Of a stretch of DNA of 64,000 bases, positions 22,101 through 33,879 are shown piece after piece. The stretch is from Dermacentor variabilis. Lineage: Eukaryota > Arthropoda > Arachnida > Ixodida > Ixodidae. The notes below the pieces were generated by a model. The model made no database searches. It was not told the DNA's origin and worked only from the letters and a program-made list of their open reading frames with translations. Within the stretch, counting starts at the first letter, position 1. Each line of letters opens with the position of its first letter. The translations under genes and the position numbers were made by a program. The DNA is taken from contig NC_134568.1 of assembly GCF_050947875.1 (NCBI RefSeq), forward strand, positions 200,432,043 through 200,496,042, written 5' to 3'.

Positions 22101-23693
22101 CGATCTGGTTAAGGCCTGGACGCTAGCCTCACCAAACAAAAGCCCCTTCTCGCGCAGGAGGTGATCGGACCTGTTTGAAAATAGGTACGGGTACTGGGGG
22201 GGCAGCATAGATGACACTGCGGCCTCCGTCTCAAGCGCTCCGAAAGGTCCTTCGATAAGCACCTTTGCTACCGGCAGACACACGCTATGAGCTTCCACGG
22301 CTTGCTTGATCCATGCGCACTCGCCCGTGAACATATCGGGTTCTACGTAGGAGGGGTGAACTACATCCATCGTAGCTGCGGAATCGCGAAGTACTCGGCA
22401 CTCTTTCCCGTTCACGAGGAGGTCTCGCATGTAAGGCTCGAGAAGCTTCATGTTCTCGTCAGTGCTGCATATTGACAAAAACACAACTTTTGGTTTTGTT
22501 TCCGGACACTGCGCCGAAAAGTGACCCGGCTTCTGGCACGTATAATAAACGCGCGCTTGCCTCGTCTCGAACTGCTTTCTGTCCGGACACTGCGCCGAAA
22601 AGTGACCCGGCTTCTGGCACGTGTAACACACGCGCGCTTGCCTCATCTCGAACCGCTTTCTGCGTTCGGCTTCGGCTGCCGCCGTCTCTTTACGTTTGGT
22701 CGGACTGCTTTCACTCGCATCCTCACTACGCGTGTCCCCCTTTAATCTCATGGGCGTGAACCTCGGCCTCTCAAACTTCGAGCCAAATTCACCCTTTTGA
22801 CCGTCCTTAGCTCCGCGAGCCCGACGCGTCACAAACTCCTCGGCTAGCTCAGCGGCTTTAGCCACCGTACAAACGTCTGGCCTATCCAAGACCCAGTACC
22901 GCACGTTCTCCGGTAACCGACTATAAAACTGTTCTAGCCCGAAACACTGCAGAACTTTATCGTGGTCACCAAACGCTTTCTCTTCTTTGAGCCACTCCTG
23001 CATGTTTGACATAAGCCTGTACGCAAACTCTGTGTATGACTCACTTCTGCCTTTCTCATCTTCCCGAAACTTCCGACGGAACGCCTCCGCTGACAGCCTG
23101 TACTTTTTTAGCAGACTCGATTTCACTTTGTCGAAATCCTCTGCCTCCTCTCTATCCAAGCGAGCGACTACGTCGGCCGCCTCGCCGGGTAACAAAGTGA
23201 GCAAGCGCTGTGGCCACGTTTCCCGAGAGAACCCCTGCTTCTCGCACGTTCGCTCAAAGTTAACCAGGAACAAACCAATGTCCTCTCCAAGCTTAAACGG
23301 CCGCATCAGGTCAGTAATTTTGAACAATACTCGTTCTCCTGCACCGTGTGCCTGACTTCCATTACGAGCGCGTTCCATCTCTATCTCGAGACGCTTCATT
23401 TCCAAAGCGTGTTGACGGTCACGCTCTTCTTTTTTCTCTTGTTGCTCTCGCTCTTTCTGTTCTTTACGTTCACGCTCTTCTTTTTCTTTCTGTTCTTTAA
23501 TTTCGCGCTCCTGTCTTTTTGCCGTCTCCCTTTCCTCAATGGTCTCAAGGCATTCCGACAGCTCGTCATCCTCAGCTTCTAACTCAAGAATAGCCTTTAG
23601 CAGTTCTGGTTTTCTGAGTTTGTCCGAGACATCCAGACCCAACTCTCTTGCAAGCTCCAGCAATTTCGGTTTGCGCAACGACTTCAAATCCAT
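19118..23693 (-). pseudogene. gag-pol polyprotein of Gypsy copy B (one frameshift)
   Basis: Starts at ATG 23693 as in copy C. The first open part (23693-19959) covers Gag, protease, integrase and the first half of reverse transcriptase. The second (20107-19118) covers the rest of RT (YLDD) and RNase H to the end NADGLSRSP. They are separated by a 4-base insertion (gcat) at about 20018, absent from copies A and C. Gag has a duplicated zinc knuckle at 22500-22640: one copy is intact (CYTCQKPGHFSAQC), the other has Tyr for its first Cys. The coiled-coil repeat stretch is shorter than in C. Protease carries the same DSAA motif. Integrase precedes RT as in C. The frameshift should abolish full-length Pol. 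Confidence 0.92.
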
Positions 23694-23987
23694 GGCTGCT
23701 CTGAATGCTGCTTTCTCTACTGCCTAATATTGTCTTGCCGCAAACTAACTCGGCAGCAACGACAACCACAATTACCAGCTCTGTTTCTGACACTAACAAA
23801 AGCCTGGCAAAGCTCAGAAGAAGAAAGTCCCGCACTCACCAAACCTCGCAGCCAAGAGTTAAGCGCAGTCGTTCCGCTGCAGGCAACCAGTCATCACACA
23901 GGGCTCGTTGCACTGCTCCCGGATCGTTGTTGAGCTGCTCAGCATACAGTCAACTGCATATCTTCGCTGCTGGCCTCCGTTGTCGCG

Positions 23988-24008
23988 ATCTCACCGCTGA
24001 CAGACAGT
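23988..24008 (-). other. Degraded primer-binding site, copy B
   Basis: At the position of the leucine-tRNA-type site in copies A and C, copy B reads atctcaccgctgacagacagt on the plus strand. The core caccgctg is kept but the CCA-proximal part is changed. It would prime poorly if this was its state before insertion. Confidence 0.5.
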
Positions 24009-24773
24009 TGTTTGGATCCCACCGATGGCACCGGTTGTTGGGAACTCGGCGCTGACGCCCGTTGTTGCACCTGGGTCGCAAGCCCCAAGGGTAGCGTTGG
24101 CCTAGCGGCCTGGGGTACAACTGGAAGCATCCGAAGGTCCCGGCAAAGCATGAGTCGACTGGTAACAACAAAACAACTTGTTTATTCTAACATCGCAAAG
24201 AGTTGGCGGTCAGGTTGACCGAAGAAGAGAGACGGGAGTGCACTTTACTCAACAGAAGAAATCGGAGCCCCCCCTTTGGCGTCCGGGGGCAGCTGTTTTT
24301 ATACTCTCGCAGTTGAGGGCAAGAAGGAACCCCTCTATAGACGAGCACGTGACTGTACAATGGGATAAGGTGACGCATACTGTCGTGTCGCCGCCGGTCG
24401 GGCACAATGGGGAGGAGAAGGTGGCTCACACTGTCGTGTCGCCGCCGGTCGGGCACAATGGGGAGGAGAAGGTGACTCCTACTGTCGTGTCGCCGCCGGT
24501 CGGGCACAATGGGGAGGAGAAGGTGACTCCTATTGTCGTGTCGCCGCCGGTCGGGCACAATGGGGAGGAGAAGGTGGCTCACACTGTCGTGTCGCCGCCG
24601 GTCGGGCACAATATGCACATACACTCATACACGCTCATGAAGACACGTGGCATCGGAACATGCCTGGACGCGCTTGGCGGGGAGGCGTAGCGGCGACGCC
24701 GAACGGGCCAAAATGTCTGCCGCTTTGTTGCAGTCGCGCCGGCTAAACCGCGCGTCGTAGGCGAAACGTAACA
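24009..24773 (-). repeat. 5' LTR of Gypsy copy B
   Basis: 765 bp, TGTT...AACA, with five 51-bp units (24380-24612, the last partial), TATA box at 24303-24295 and AATAAA near 24186-24181 on the minus strand. The target duplication ACAT follows at 24774-24777. Confidence 0.9.
24380..24612. repeat. 51-bp minisatellite in U3, about 4.6 units
   Basis: Same unit and phase as 18141-18475. Starts fall at 24380, 24431, 24482, 24533 and 24584. There are two units fewer than in the partner LTR. Confidence 0.95.
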
Positions 24774-24777
24774 ACAT

Positions 24778-25326
24778 GGTAAATCCAACGAAACAACAGC
24801 TGAAGCCAAGCCTAACCTATACATCTCAGAAAACACAAAATCAGCGTTACTTTTGATAATTTACTGGTCTGTAATGATCAGTGTTGTCACTTTAGCAATT
24901 TTGTCGCTACATTTAGCAACTTTTTTCGTTTTGTTTAGCGGCAAAGTTTTCTGGTTAGTGACCGGCGACTTTCTAGCAACTAGAATGAACCACTGGCGAC
25001 ATTTTAGCGACGTCGAAGGTAGAAAAGTTGCTTGAAAAATGTCATTCTAGAAAGCACTTTATTATTCAAAAAATACATGTAAGCGGTTGTGACTTGCTGC
25101 ACGACGCATAGGCTCCGTGTATGATAAAGCAACGGCTGCCGTCACTGTGGTAGTCTTCATGTTCTTGTGCAATTCACAACGCATCACAGACTTCACATTG
25201 CGCTGACGAAATTCACGTTGACTTTACTCTTTACAAAACCGATTTTAATGGGTGTAAACGCTGCGGGTTCTGCAGTATCACTAAATGCATCAGAAGAACT
25301 TGAGTTTGGCCTAGTTGGTGCTTACT
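24778..25326. other. No gene recognised
   Basis: AT-rich sequence with repeated tagcaa / tagcga words at about 24890-25030. No coding or element signature was recognised. Confidence 0.5.
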
Positions 25327-25410
25327 GCATATCATATCGACCGCTAATAAAGACGCGGACAAGGGAAGAGAACACGAAACGACCACACCGGTGGTATATA
25401 CCGTGCATAC

Positions 25411-26429
<1,019 letters not shown>

Positions 26430-26518
26430 ATACATAGCGATGACATTCCGACCGTGTAGTCGCTTTGTGTTCTCCTCCCCTGTCCGCGTCGTTATTAGCG
26501 GCTGATATACTAAATGCA

Positions 26519-27250
26519 GTCGATTGGTGAACATTCGCAAGCGTAGGACTAAATTAATTGACCAAAACCAACTGGAGCAAATTTGATGTTCATATTTAGA
26601 ACGCAGCCGGTGAACAACAGCGATCGGCTGCATAGAAAGGCGCAGATATTGGAACGGCTGAGCTTGTTTACGCAAATCTGGACAAATCGCTTCCGTTTCT
26701 TACGGCTTTCGGACCAATCAATACTTCACAGCGTCTTTCAGGTGGATCAAGGGCGGAAGCAAAGTATTTAACTTGCATAAAGCTCGGGTGATTGTCATCG
26801 CCGTGTTAACCAACTGCGAAGCGCGTTCTGCAGAATTTATTATGCAGAACGCGCTTCTGCCACGAACGTTCATGAAGCAGAAAAATTGAGGGATAATGTA
26901 GACTAAGGGTTTTTTTTTTGTTGTGCTGGAAAAGCTAGGTTACTTGTGTTCTCATGGATCGCATCGTATTTTTAACCTTACAATCGGAAGGCAAACGCAT
27001 AAGTTAAGCTGTCATCATTCATTATCAAAATATATTAGCAAGGTAAGAGCCCTCTACACCCTCCTGCTAGATTAACTATTTCATCGTCATCTGCACACAC
27101 AGTAGACAAACATGAAACTACTAGGCAAATGAGTCAGTTCACGTTAGCCTATAATATAGTGTTCCAAAACGTCTAAGTTTTTTAAAATCAACTTGACAGC
27201 CTTAGCTAGGATTGTAGCATCATTTTTGTCTCTCTTTTGTTCAGAGTTTA
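26519..27250. other. No gene recognised
   Basis: AT-rich sequence. The only notable structure is the perfect hairpin at 26818-26857. Confidence 0.5.
26818..26857. repeat. Perfect 15-bp hairpin with 10-base loop
   Basis: Arms gaagcgcgttctgca (26818-26832) and tgcagaacgcgcttc (26843-26857). The stem is GC-rich in AT-rich surroundings. No element or RNA family was recognised. Confidence 0.8.
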
Positions 27251-27265
27251 GTATTGTTCATTTTT

Positions 27266-27495
27266 AATAAATAATAAATTATGAGGTTTTACGTGCCAAA
27301 ACCACGTTTTGATTATGAGGCACACCGTAGTGCAGGACTCCGGAAATTTTGACCACCTGGGGTTCTTTAACGTGCACCTAAATCTAAGAACACGGGTGTT
27401 TTGGCATTTCTCCCCCATCGAAATGTGGCCGGCATTCGATCCCGCGACCTCGTGCTGAGCAGCCCAACACCATAGCCGCTGAGCAACCACGGCGG
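27266..27495 (-). mobile_element. Ruka-like tRNA-derived SINE, complete, 15-bp target duplication
   Basis: Full minus-strand copy. The head has A-box-like TGGTTGCTCAGCGG and B-box-like GATCGAATGCC, followed by the conserved body and an AT-rich tail (27266-27285). The perfect direct repeat GTATTGTTCATTTTT flanks it (27251-27265 and 27496-27510). A stretch of about 13 bases is missing between the head and the body relative to other copies. Confidence 0.92.
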
Positions 27496-27510
27496 GTATT
27501 GTTCATTTTT

Positions 27511-29547
27511 GCACAAAATTAGAACATACAAGTGTATACCCATATCCATAAGACTAGTAGGTGATGCATGGCAAAATATGCATACAAAAGAGCAAAAGGG
27601 ATGGAATAGACACGACATGCACACCAAATGTTTGGACATCCAGTGAGGAAAACAAACTCAGGCTTCGTTCCACAACTAAGGTATTAAAGATGTGCATTAA
27701 ATAAGTGAAAAATCCTAGCTTTTATTTCGTTAAGTAATTTCCTAGCTTTTCACAGGTCTAATAAATAACGCTTAAATGATCGCTCAACATTTTTATTGAA
27801 CATGATATTGGGAATTTCATTCCATCCGAGAGCGCCACAAAATTCAAGTGGTCTTTCATTTTAAGTATTTCGTCATATAGACCGTTTTTTCGTAGGCGCC
27901 GCCATATTGTGAACGCAGTGGCGCCGCCTATGAGCAGCGCCATACTGGCTTGGGCGAAAGCGGTCTTTTGCATGGCAGGTATACGCTCGGCGGTAGGTTC
28001 TGGCGTTTGTTTTCGCGGTCGTGCGGTCTGTTTAGTATGACGTGCATTTTCTACGTGGTAAACGGTTCTGTGAGACTTGCTGAAGTGGTTTAAGGCGTCA
28101 TGGCCAGAATTTCTGCTGGCGTTGAAGTGGACGGAACACGCAGCGCGATGTGCGCGCGCATATTTGAGCCTACGATCAGCCTCGGAGATCAATTGTGTAT
28201 TTCTGAATGTTCCAATCACTAATGTGACCTTATTGCAGTATTATCCTCTATTTCTAAGCTGCGGTTTAGGAGCCATGAAACATACTCGACGATCGTAACA
28301 GCGTGGGTATCGTTCTGCTACGATAGGAGCTGTGATGTTGTACTTTGACAAGCGTTCAAACTGTTCGCTGGAGGTTACATTGCGTGACTACTTGGTTCGG
28401 TGGATGAGGTTTCCGCCCCTGAATAAAATAGTTTTGGCAAGTAATAGCAGCATACCTTACAGTCTGAATTAAGCTTGTCCAGCAAAGGGACTGTTTACGA
28501 ACCGCGCGAGCGTCCTAAGCAGTGGTAGGTGCTGGATTACAGATATCTTCGTTCTATATACCGCATGGTCCAAGCATACCGCATCAGTGGTTATATATTC
28601 ATAAATGTTGTGCGGCGTGACTATGCGAGGTCGTATTGCGGCGTTAGCCCGTTTTCTCTTGATTTTTCGAGAAAGAGGATGATAACCGAATTTTTCTTTC
28701 GGTTGTGTTCGTTCCGTTCTCTACGACGCACTTACACGTATTACGGAAATTTTGTCCTCAAAAATAGGCATCGCATTCTTTTTATGCGATCCCTCTCATT
28801 ATGGCTGTATACAGGCCAAAAAGGCAATGTCGAAGCGCACAGCTCATATATGTATCGTGCTGGTTCACCGACCGCAGTGATCGCTGGTTTGAGCAGCGCC
28901 ATCGGCCTCATGCAGGAAGGCTATAGCGTAGGCATATGGTAATTTGAAGCCTACTAGACTTGAAATGCGCGACAACGATGCCGTTACATCACAAATATTT
29001 GATAGCGCCTGCCGCTTTTATGTTTCGTGGTTGCCTTAGGTTGGCTGTGCACGAGCATGCGCTCTTATGCTTTATGTTTTACTCCCTACGCCAAGCGATC
29101 AGATAGTGAACAGATTTACCCTTTCATGCTGCTAATACAGAGACACCGGTTTTCTTTGTTGAATTAATACCGATATAAGCAAAATAGTTCAGAACACATA
29201 CACACACCGCGACTGATAATGTGCGTACACCGCGGCTGATAAAGCGCGTCACATTTTTGCGCCCCCAAGAGATATTTCCGCCTACTGTAGTTACCGATGC
29301 ACCGAAAGGCTGCCTTGACGACCTTATATGAACGGACATGGCGTAAATTTCACAAAGTACGATCTAAAACATCTCGAAATCGTTGCGCAGCACGCGACAG
29401 CAATACTTTCAAGCAGCGACGCGCCGGATCGCCCAAGCCAGAGAGGAGGGAAGGCTCTACGCGCGCCCTATCCTCCTCGCCCTATGAAAAAGTCTATAGG
29501 TTCGTCAAACCTTAGTAGTTGCAGCCCTTGTGTTCCTTTTGAGTGTC
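27511..29547. other. Unassigned region with one long minus-strand open frame
   Basis: A 153-codon minus-strand frame at 27758-28219 has a short hydrophobic stretch (ASMALLIGGATAF) but no recognisable domain. The strip 27890-27985 (taggcgccgcc ... tatgagcagcgcc) looks like sequence I associate with abundant tick repeats, but I cannot name it. A 137-codon plus-strand frame at 28529-28942 also lacks any domain. No splice signals tie these to a gene. Confidence 0.4.
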
Positions 29548-29557
29548 GGGAAGACAC

Positions 29558-30500
29558 TACACCCGCCATGCCCAATTACCCGAAAAGTGGAATGAGAAGC
29601 TGGAATGCAAACCACTACCGCGCAACATGAACCTCAGAAGGCATGCCGGACGACGCGACGCCCGGGCAAGAGCCATCTCCAGGACCCTGGTGGAAGACGA
29701 CACTGTCCTACATACAGACGCCTCTCTATCCAAACGCTCCACGTGGGGAACAGTCGTGGTCACCGGGCTAGAAAAGCTGGTCACCTGCGCATCAATCAAC
29801 ACTCCGTCTTCGGAGGAAGCAGAAGAAGCGGCGATAGCCCTCGCACTCCTGCAACCTAACGTCACCAAGATCGTCACGGACTCACAAGCTGCATACAAGA
29901 ACTACAGATCTTGCTGGGTGTCCCTTGCGGCCCTAAAAATCCTCGGAAAAGCTACGCCTCATAAACAAACAATCGAACTAGTTTGGGTCCCGGCCGACTC
30001 CTCAGTTGAGGGCAACGAATGTGCTCATCAACAGGCCCGAGCGCTCAACTCCCAGGCCACCGAGGAGGAGGCAAGTGGATGACACCCCATCACCAGTTAC
30101 ATAGATATAGTCAGGTATTACAGGGACGGTAGGAAGGCATTACCGCACCCCCACCACTCCTTGACCAGAGCCGAACAAACAATATATAGGCAAATCCAGG
30201 CAGGATCCTTTCTCCACCCCTGCCTCCAGAACAAAATATACCCAGAAAAATACAAGAACACATGTCCTCACTGCAATGCACTAGGCACCCTTCGGCACGT
30301 TATAGGAGAGTGCAATTATTCCAAAGACCACCCCTCACCTATACCCGTAACTAACCCCCTACTATCCCCACCCTTTACGAGCGATGGGAGACCATGCTGT
30401 CCATCCCCGCCCTGCAAGACCAGCTCCGACTGATCCACAGGGGCCAGGCGCCCCTGGAAGCATATGGAGCCCGTGAAGAGGGAGCGACCCCATCAGACTC
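29558..30500 (+). pseudogene. RNase H and C-terminal zinc-knuckle region of LINE alpha
   Basis: The frame to 30082 carries an RNase H domain: LHTDASLS, then EEAEEAAIALAL, VTDSQAAY and WVPADSSVEGNE. The usual PGH of the last motif is PAD here, so an active-site-proximal histidine is lost. After a frameshift, 30161-30433 has the CCHC-type end CPHCNALGTLRHVIGEC. The reverse transcriptase and endonuclease are missing by 5' truncation. It is a dead copy. Confidence 0.8.
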
Positions 30501-31490
30501 TTAAAGGAGTACTGACACAAAAATTTGAAGTCGAGATAACTTGTGAGATCGATTTAGGTGGTCACACACATCGTCTATAGAATATCAGCGGCGAATATAG
30601 CGTAGAACATATTTAAAATCAATTTTAAAGTACGTGCGCGCAGCCAACCGCAAAACGGAGCACCTCACGACATTTATATCATGGTTGGGTTGTAAATAAC
30701 CAAGAAAACGCTACGTCATGTGGCTAAGTCACGAATTTTCGTTGGCTGCCATACGGCTTACACGTGCTCTTCTCTGTTGTTGCTTGTTCTAGCTGTTGTA
30801 GTGGGACGCTCTCCGTGTCGCTGCAACTGCAGTTTTTGTCGTGTCCATCGGGATATTGCCCACACTATCAGCTTGACTGCGCTGCACTGACCCCGCACGA
30901 ATATATACACGCTACTGGTTAAATACCGTGCAGCCCACAACGTTCAACGCCGATTTGTTCTGTCTTACCACTGAACGTGGCTGATGCGAGGGTTTTGTTG
31001 AGGTTCGTCCTCGCCGTCGCCGGCCGTAATATCCGAGTCGCTAAGTGATTGGCCACGTCTAATACGGCGGCGACTCCCACATGTAGGAAATTGTCGCCGC
31101 TGGACGACGAAAACGAGGACGACGACGACGATGATGGCGAGGACATGGCAAACCACGTGCAGGCGTAGCAGACGAACTAGTAAAACGAAGCTCGCGCGCC
31201 GGCGCGCACGCTGACTGCGCGTCAGAGTATACGTCATGGCTTTTTGCGAACACGTGACCACTTTGTTTACGTTCTCGCTTCTCCCGTCTCGTTGCTCTCT
31301 TAAACCGAAACTTGGACTGGTCGCTACAAAAAAGACTGCAAATAATTACCTGTCGCTCTCTGAAGTAAATGAGGTTTCGTGCCGTGATTACTGGGTCATT
31401 AACTACTTATTACAGCAGAGGAGGAGGAGGAAGTAAACTTTATTGCCCTAGAAAGAGTAATTCAGCGGTCGGGCCGGATGTCTTCATCTT

Positions 31491-32635
31491 CTATTGGTTG
31501 ATGCCGATCTCCGGCCTGCATGGTTGGCGCCCCAATTCCAGGGCACCACTGAGCGTGGCTGCTAGTCGGGCATGATCCACCAGCCTCCGTTGGAGGCTAG
31601 GGTCGCCGCTGGAGAGCACGCTCTCCCACTGCTCCGCACTCGGATTTTCTATATTGTGGAATGCCTTATTCGTATTGCACCCCCATGTGATGTGATAAAG
31701 TGTGGGTATTGCGCCACACCACGGGCATGTGTCCCTGTATTGACCTGGGAACATTTTGTATAGTTTATGTAAATTTGGGAAAGTTCCTGTCTGCAGCTTT
31801 CGCCAGTAAACTGCCTGTTCTTGAGTGAGTGTATTGTGAGGCGGGGGATATTTGATCCTCGTCCCTCTATGGTAATTTAGTATGTGAGAGTACGTTGGGA
31901 TCACTGTCATGAAGCCCTCAGGATCTCTGTTTAGGTCCGCTCGGTTTGTATGCTCGCGAGCGATCCTATCTACCCTTTGGTTGCCCTCAATCTCGGTGTG
32001 CCCCGGTACCCAAAAGATGGTGTGTCTAATGCGTTTATTCTGTTGGCCAGCGCGGAGGAAGATTTGGAGCGCTTTTAGACCGATTCTGCCGTTAATGTAG
32101 TTTCGGCATGCTTCCTTGGAGTCTGTTAGAATTATAAGGGATCTATTTGTGCGGTAGCCCTCCACAGCTGCTAGAGCAACAGCCATTTCCTCTCCCTCGG
32201 TTATCGTACAATCCCGTGCCGACGCGCAAGCGATTTCCCTATAGTCCGAGCCTATTACTGCCGCGACGACTCTTTGTTCTTTTTCCCTTCGTTCTCGAGG
32301 ATATACCGCGGCGTCCGTGTATACCGTGTTCGCCTTGGTTGCTAGGTATTTTTCTACATACTTTGCCCTAGCGTTCCGCCTGGCTGTGTGTAAATTCGGG
32401 TCCATGTTTCTTGGCAGGGACCCTACCTTGATGGTACTGCGATACTCATCGGGTAGGTTTGCCGTTCTTTGTTCTTCCCTTTCAATTTCTTTGTGCCCCA
32501 GTTTTTTTAGGAGCTTTCTGCCCGTGGTAGTCTGCTGGAGTCTGAGTAGCTGCGACCCTAATTGTGCTTCTTTGAGCTCCTCGAACGTGTTGTGGAGTCC
32601 GAGGGCCAGCAGCTTCTCTGTCGAGGTGTTGGCCG
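31491..32635 (-). pseudogene. RNase H and C-terminal part of LINE beta ORF2
   Basis: The open frame continues the RT thumb across the Gypsy insertion (LHLPA | NTSTEKLLALG). RNase H motifs are all present: YTDAAVY, ITEGEEMAVALA, LTDSKEACRN and WVPGHTEIEGN...VDRIA. The end has the CCHC-type knuckle CPWCGAIPTLYHITWGC and stops at 31491. This half is itself intact; the gene is broken by Gypsy copy C and two nonsense codons upstream. Confidence 0.88.
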
Positions 32636-32811
32636 TGTTTGGGATCGCACCGCTGGTACGATCTGTTGGGAACTCGGCGCTGACGCCCGTGGTTGTACCT
32701 GGGTCGCAAGCCCCAAGGGTAGCGTTGGCCTGGCGGCCTGGGGTACAACTGGAAGCATCCGAAGGTCCCGGCAAAGCATGAGTCGACTGGTAACAACAAA
32801 ACAACTTGTTT

Positions 32812-32931
32812 ATTTTAACATCGCAAAGAGTTGGCGGTCAGGTTGACCGAAGTAGAGAGACGGGAGAGCACTTTACTCAACAGAAGAAATCGGAGCCCTC
32901 CTTTTGGCGTCCGGGGGCAGCTGTTTTTATA
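32812..32931 (-). promoter_or_regulatory. LTR core promoter and poly(A) signal, copy C 3' LTR
   Basis: TATAAAAAC on the minus strand at 32931-32923 and AATAAA about 110 bases downstream. The promoting copy is the identical block in the 5' LTR at about 39067-39075. Confidence 0.6.
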
Positions 32932-33021
32932 CTCTCGCAGTTGAGGGCAAGAAGGAACCCCTCAAAAGACGAGCACGTGAATGTACAATGGGCTAATGGT
33001 GACGCACACTGTCGTAGCGAT

Positions 33022-33168
33022 GCCGTAGCACCATGTCGAGCACGATCTCGTAGCACCCTGTCATAGCGCTGCCGTAGCACCATGTCGAGCACGATCTCGT
33101 AGCACCCTGTTGTAGCGCTGCCGTAGCACCATGTCGAGCACGATCTCGTAGCACCCTGTTGTAGCGCT
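33022..33168. repeat. 49-bp minisatellite in U3, 3 units (3' LTR, copy C)
   Basis: Unit begins gccgtagcaccatgtcgagc. Starts fall at 33022, 33071 and 33120. It occupies the LTR position held by the unrelated 51-bp array in copy B. Confidence 0.93.
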
Positions 33169-33879
33169 GCCGGTCGGGCACAATGACTGTAATGAGGGGA
33201 TGATCCCTGCTTTCGCATCGCCTGGTTCTGGCACAATGACTGGAATGCGAGGGTGATCCGTTGCGGTCGCATCGCCGCAGTCGCGCCTGGAAACACCTGC
33301 CGATGAGCGTTGCGGTGACGACGATCGGGCCAAAATGTCTGCCGCCCCGCCGCAGTCGCGCCGGCAAAACCACGTGTCGCAGGCGAAACGCAACAGACCG
33401 CCCCGCCGGGGGAAGGAGATCCCGATGGACAGGGGACTGCATCCGCTGTCCGGAGGGATGTCGCTCGATGATGCTCATAACCGAAGTCGGGCGTCCCTCG
33501 ACGTTTCTTGAGCGCAGCGCACAGAGAAGGCCTCGTTCTCTCGTTCAGGTTCGCACGGGACACTGCAAAGTGACTTCGGGAGAGTTCACATTTTTGTTCT
33601 CGTTCCCGGCAAGCGTTAGAACTACGCTGAAACTCAACCGCTCAGTCAGCAAGCACGGCACAACCCTCACTAAGCCCTGCCAGGCTCTTTCCCCTTTTTA
33701 TACCACTGCCTAGTTCCTTACAGTAGTCTAGCATCACTCAGAACGCGTCCACAAATTGAAAAATTGCACTAGAAAGCATATCATCACTTTGAAACACTAA
33801 ACAAAAGCAATATGTTAAAAAAATTCTGCCTCAGGAAGAAAAACATCAGTAACAAACAATTTTGAGGCTGATTCCTACG

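Larger units (their letters stand above)
17769..24773 (-). mobile_element. Ty3/Gypsy Gmr1-like LTR retrotransposon, copy B (complete)
   Basis: Complete minus-strand element of about 7 kb: 5' LTR 24009-24773, leader to 23694, gag-pol 23693-19118, 3' untranslated part 19117-18637, 3' LTR 17769-18636. It is flanked by the 4-bp direct repeat ACAT (17765-17768 and 24774-24777). The LTRs are nearly identical apart from two tandem-repeat units, one base in a C run, a single substitution near 24366, and a cluster of differences in the last 30 bases of U5. The gag-pol ORF has a single obvious frameshift. Confidence 0.93.
32636..33395 (-). repeat. 3' LTR of Gypsy copy C
   Basis: 760 bp. Minus-strand order: U3 with three 49-bp units, TATA box (32931-32923), AATAAA (about 32817-32812 is TTTATT on plus), U5. 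The inside edge (33396 onward) is G-rich on the minus strand (GGCGGGGCGG), a possible polypurine tract. Confidence 0.92.

Noticed and set aside
30758..31261. Minus-strand Ser/Arg-rich frames in the TIR element
   Set aside because: Low-complexity translation of GAC/GTC-rich DNA without a domain or start context; no transposase motif.
33008..33180. Regularly spaced repeats considered as a CRISPR array
   Set aside because: The 49-bp units are contiguous with no unique spacers and lie in LTRs of a eukaryotic retrotransposon.
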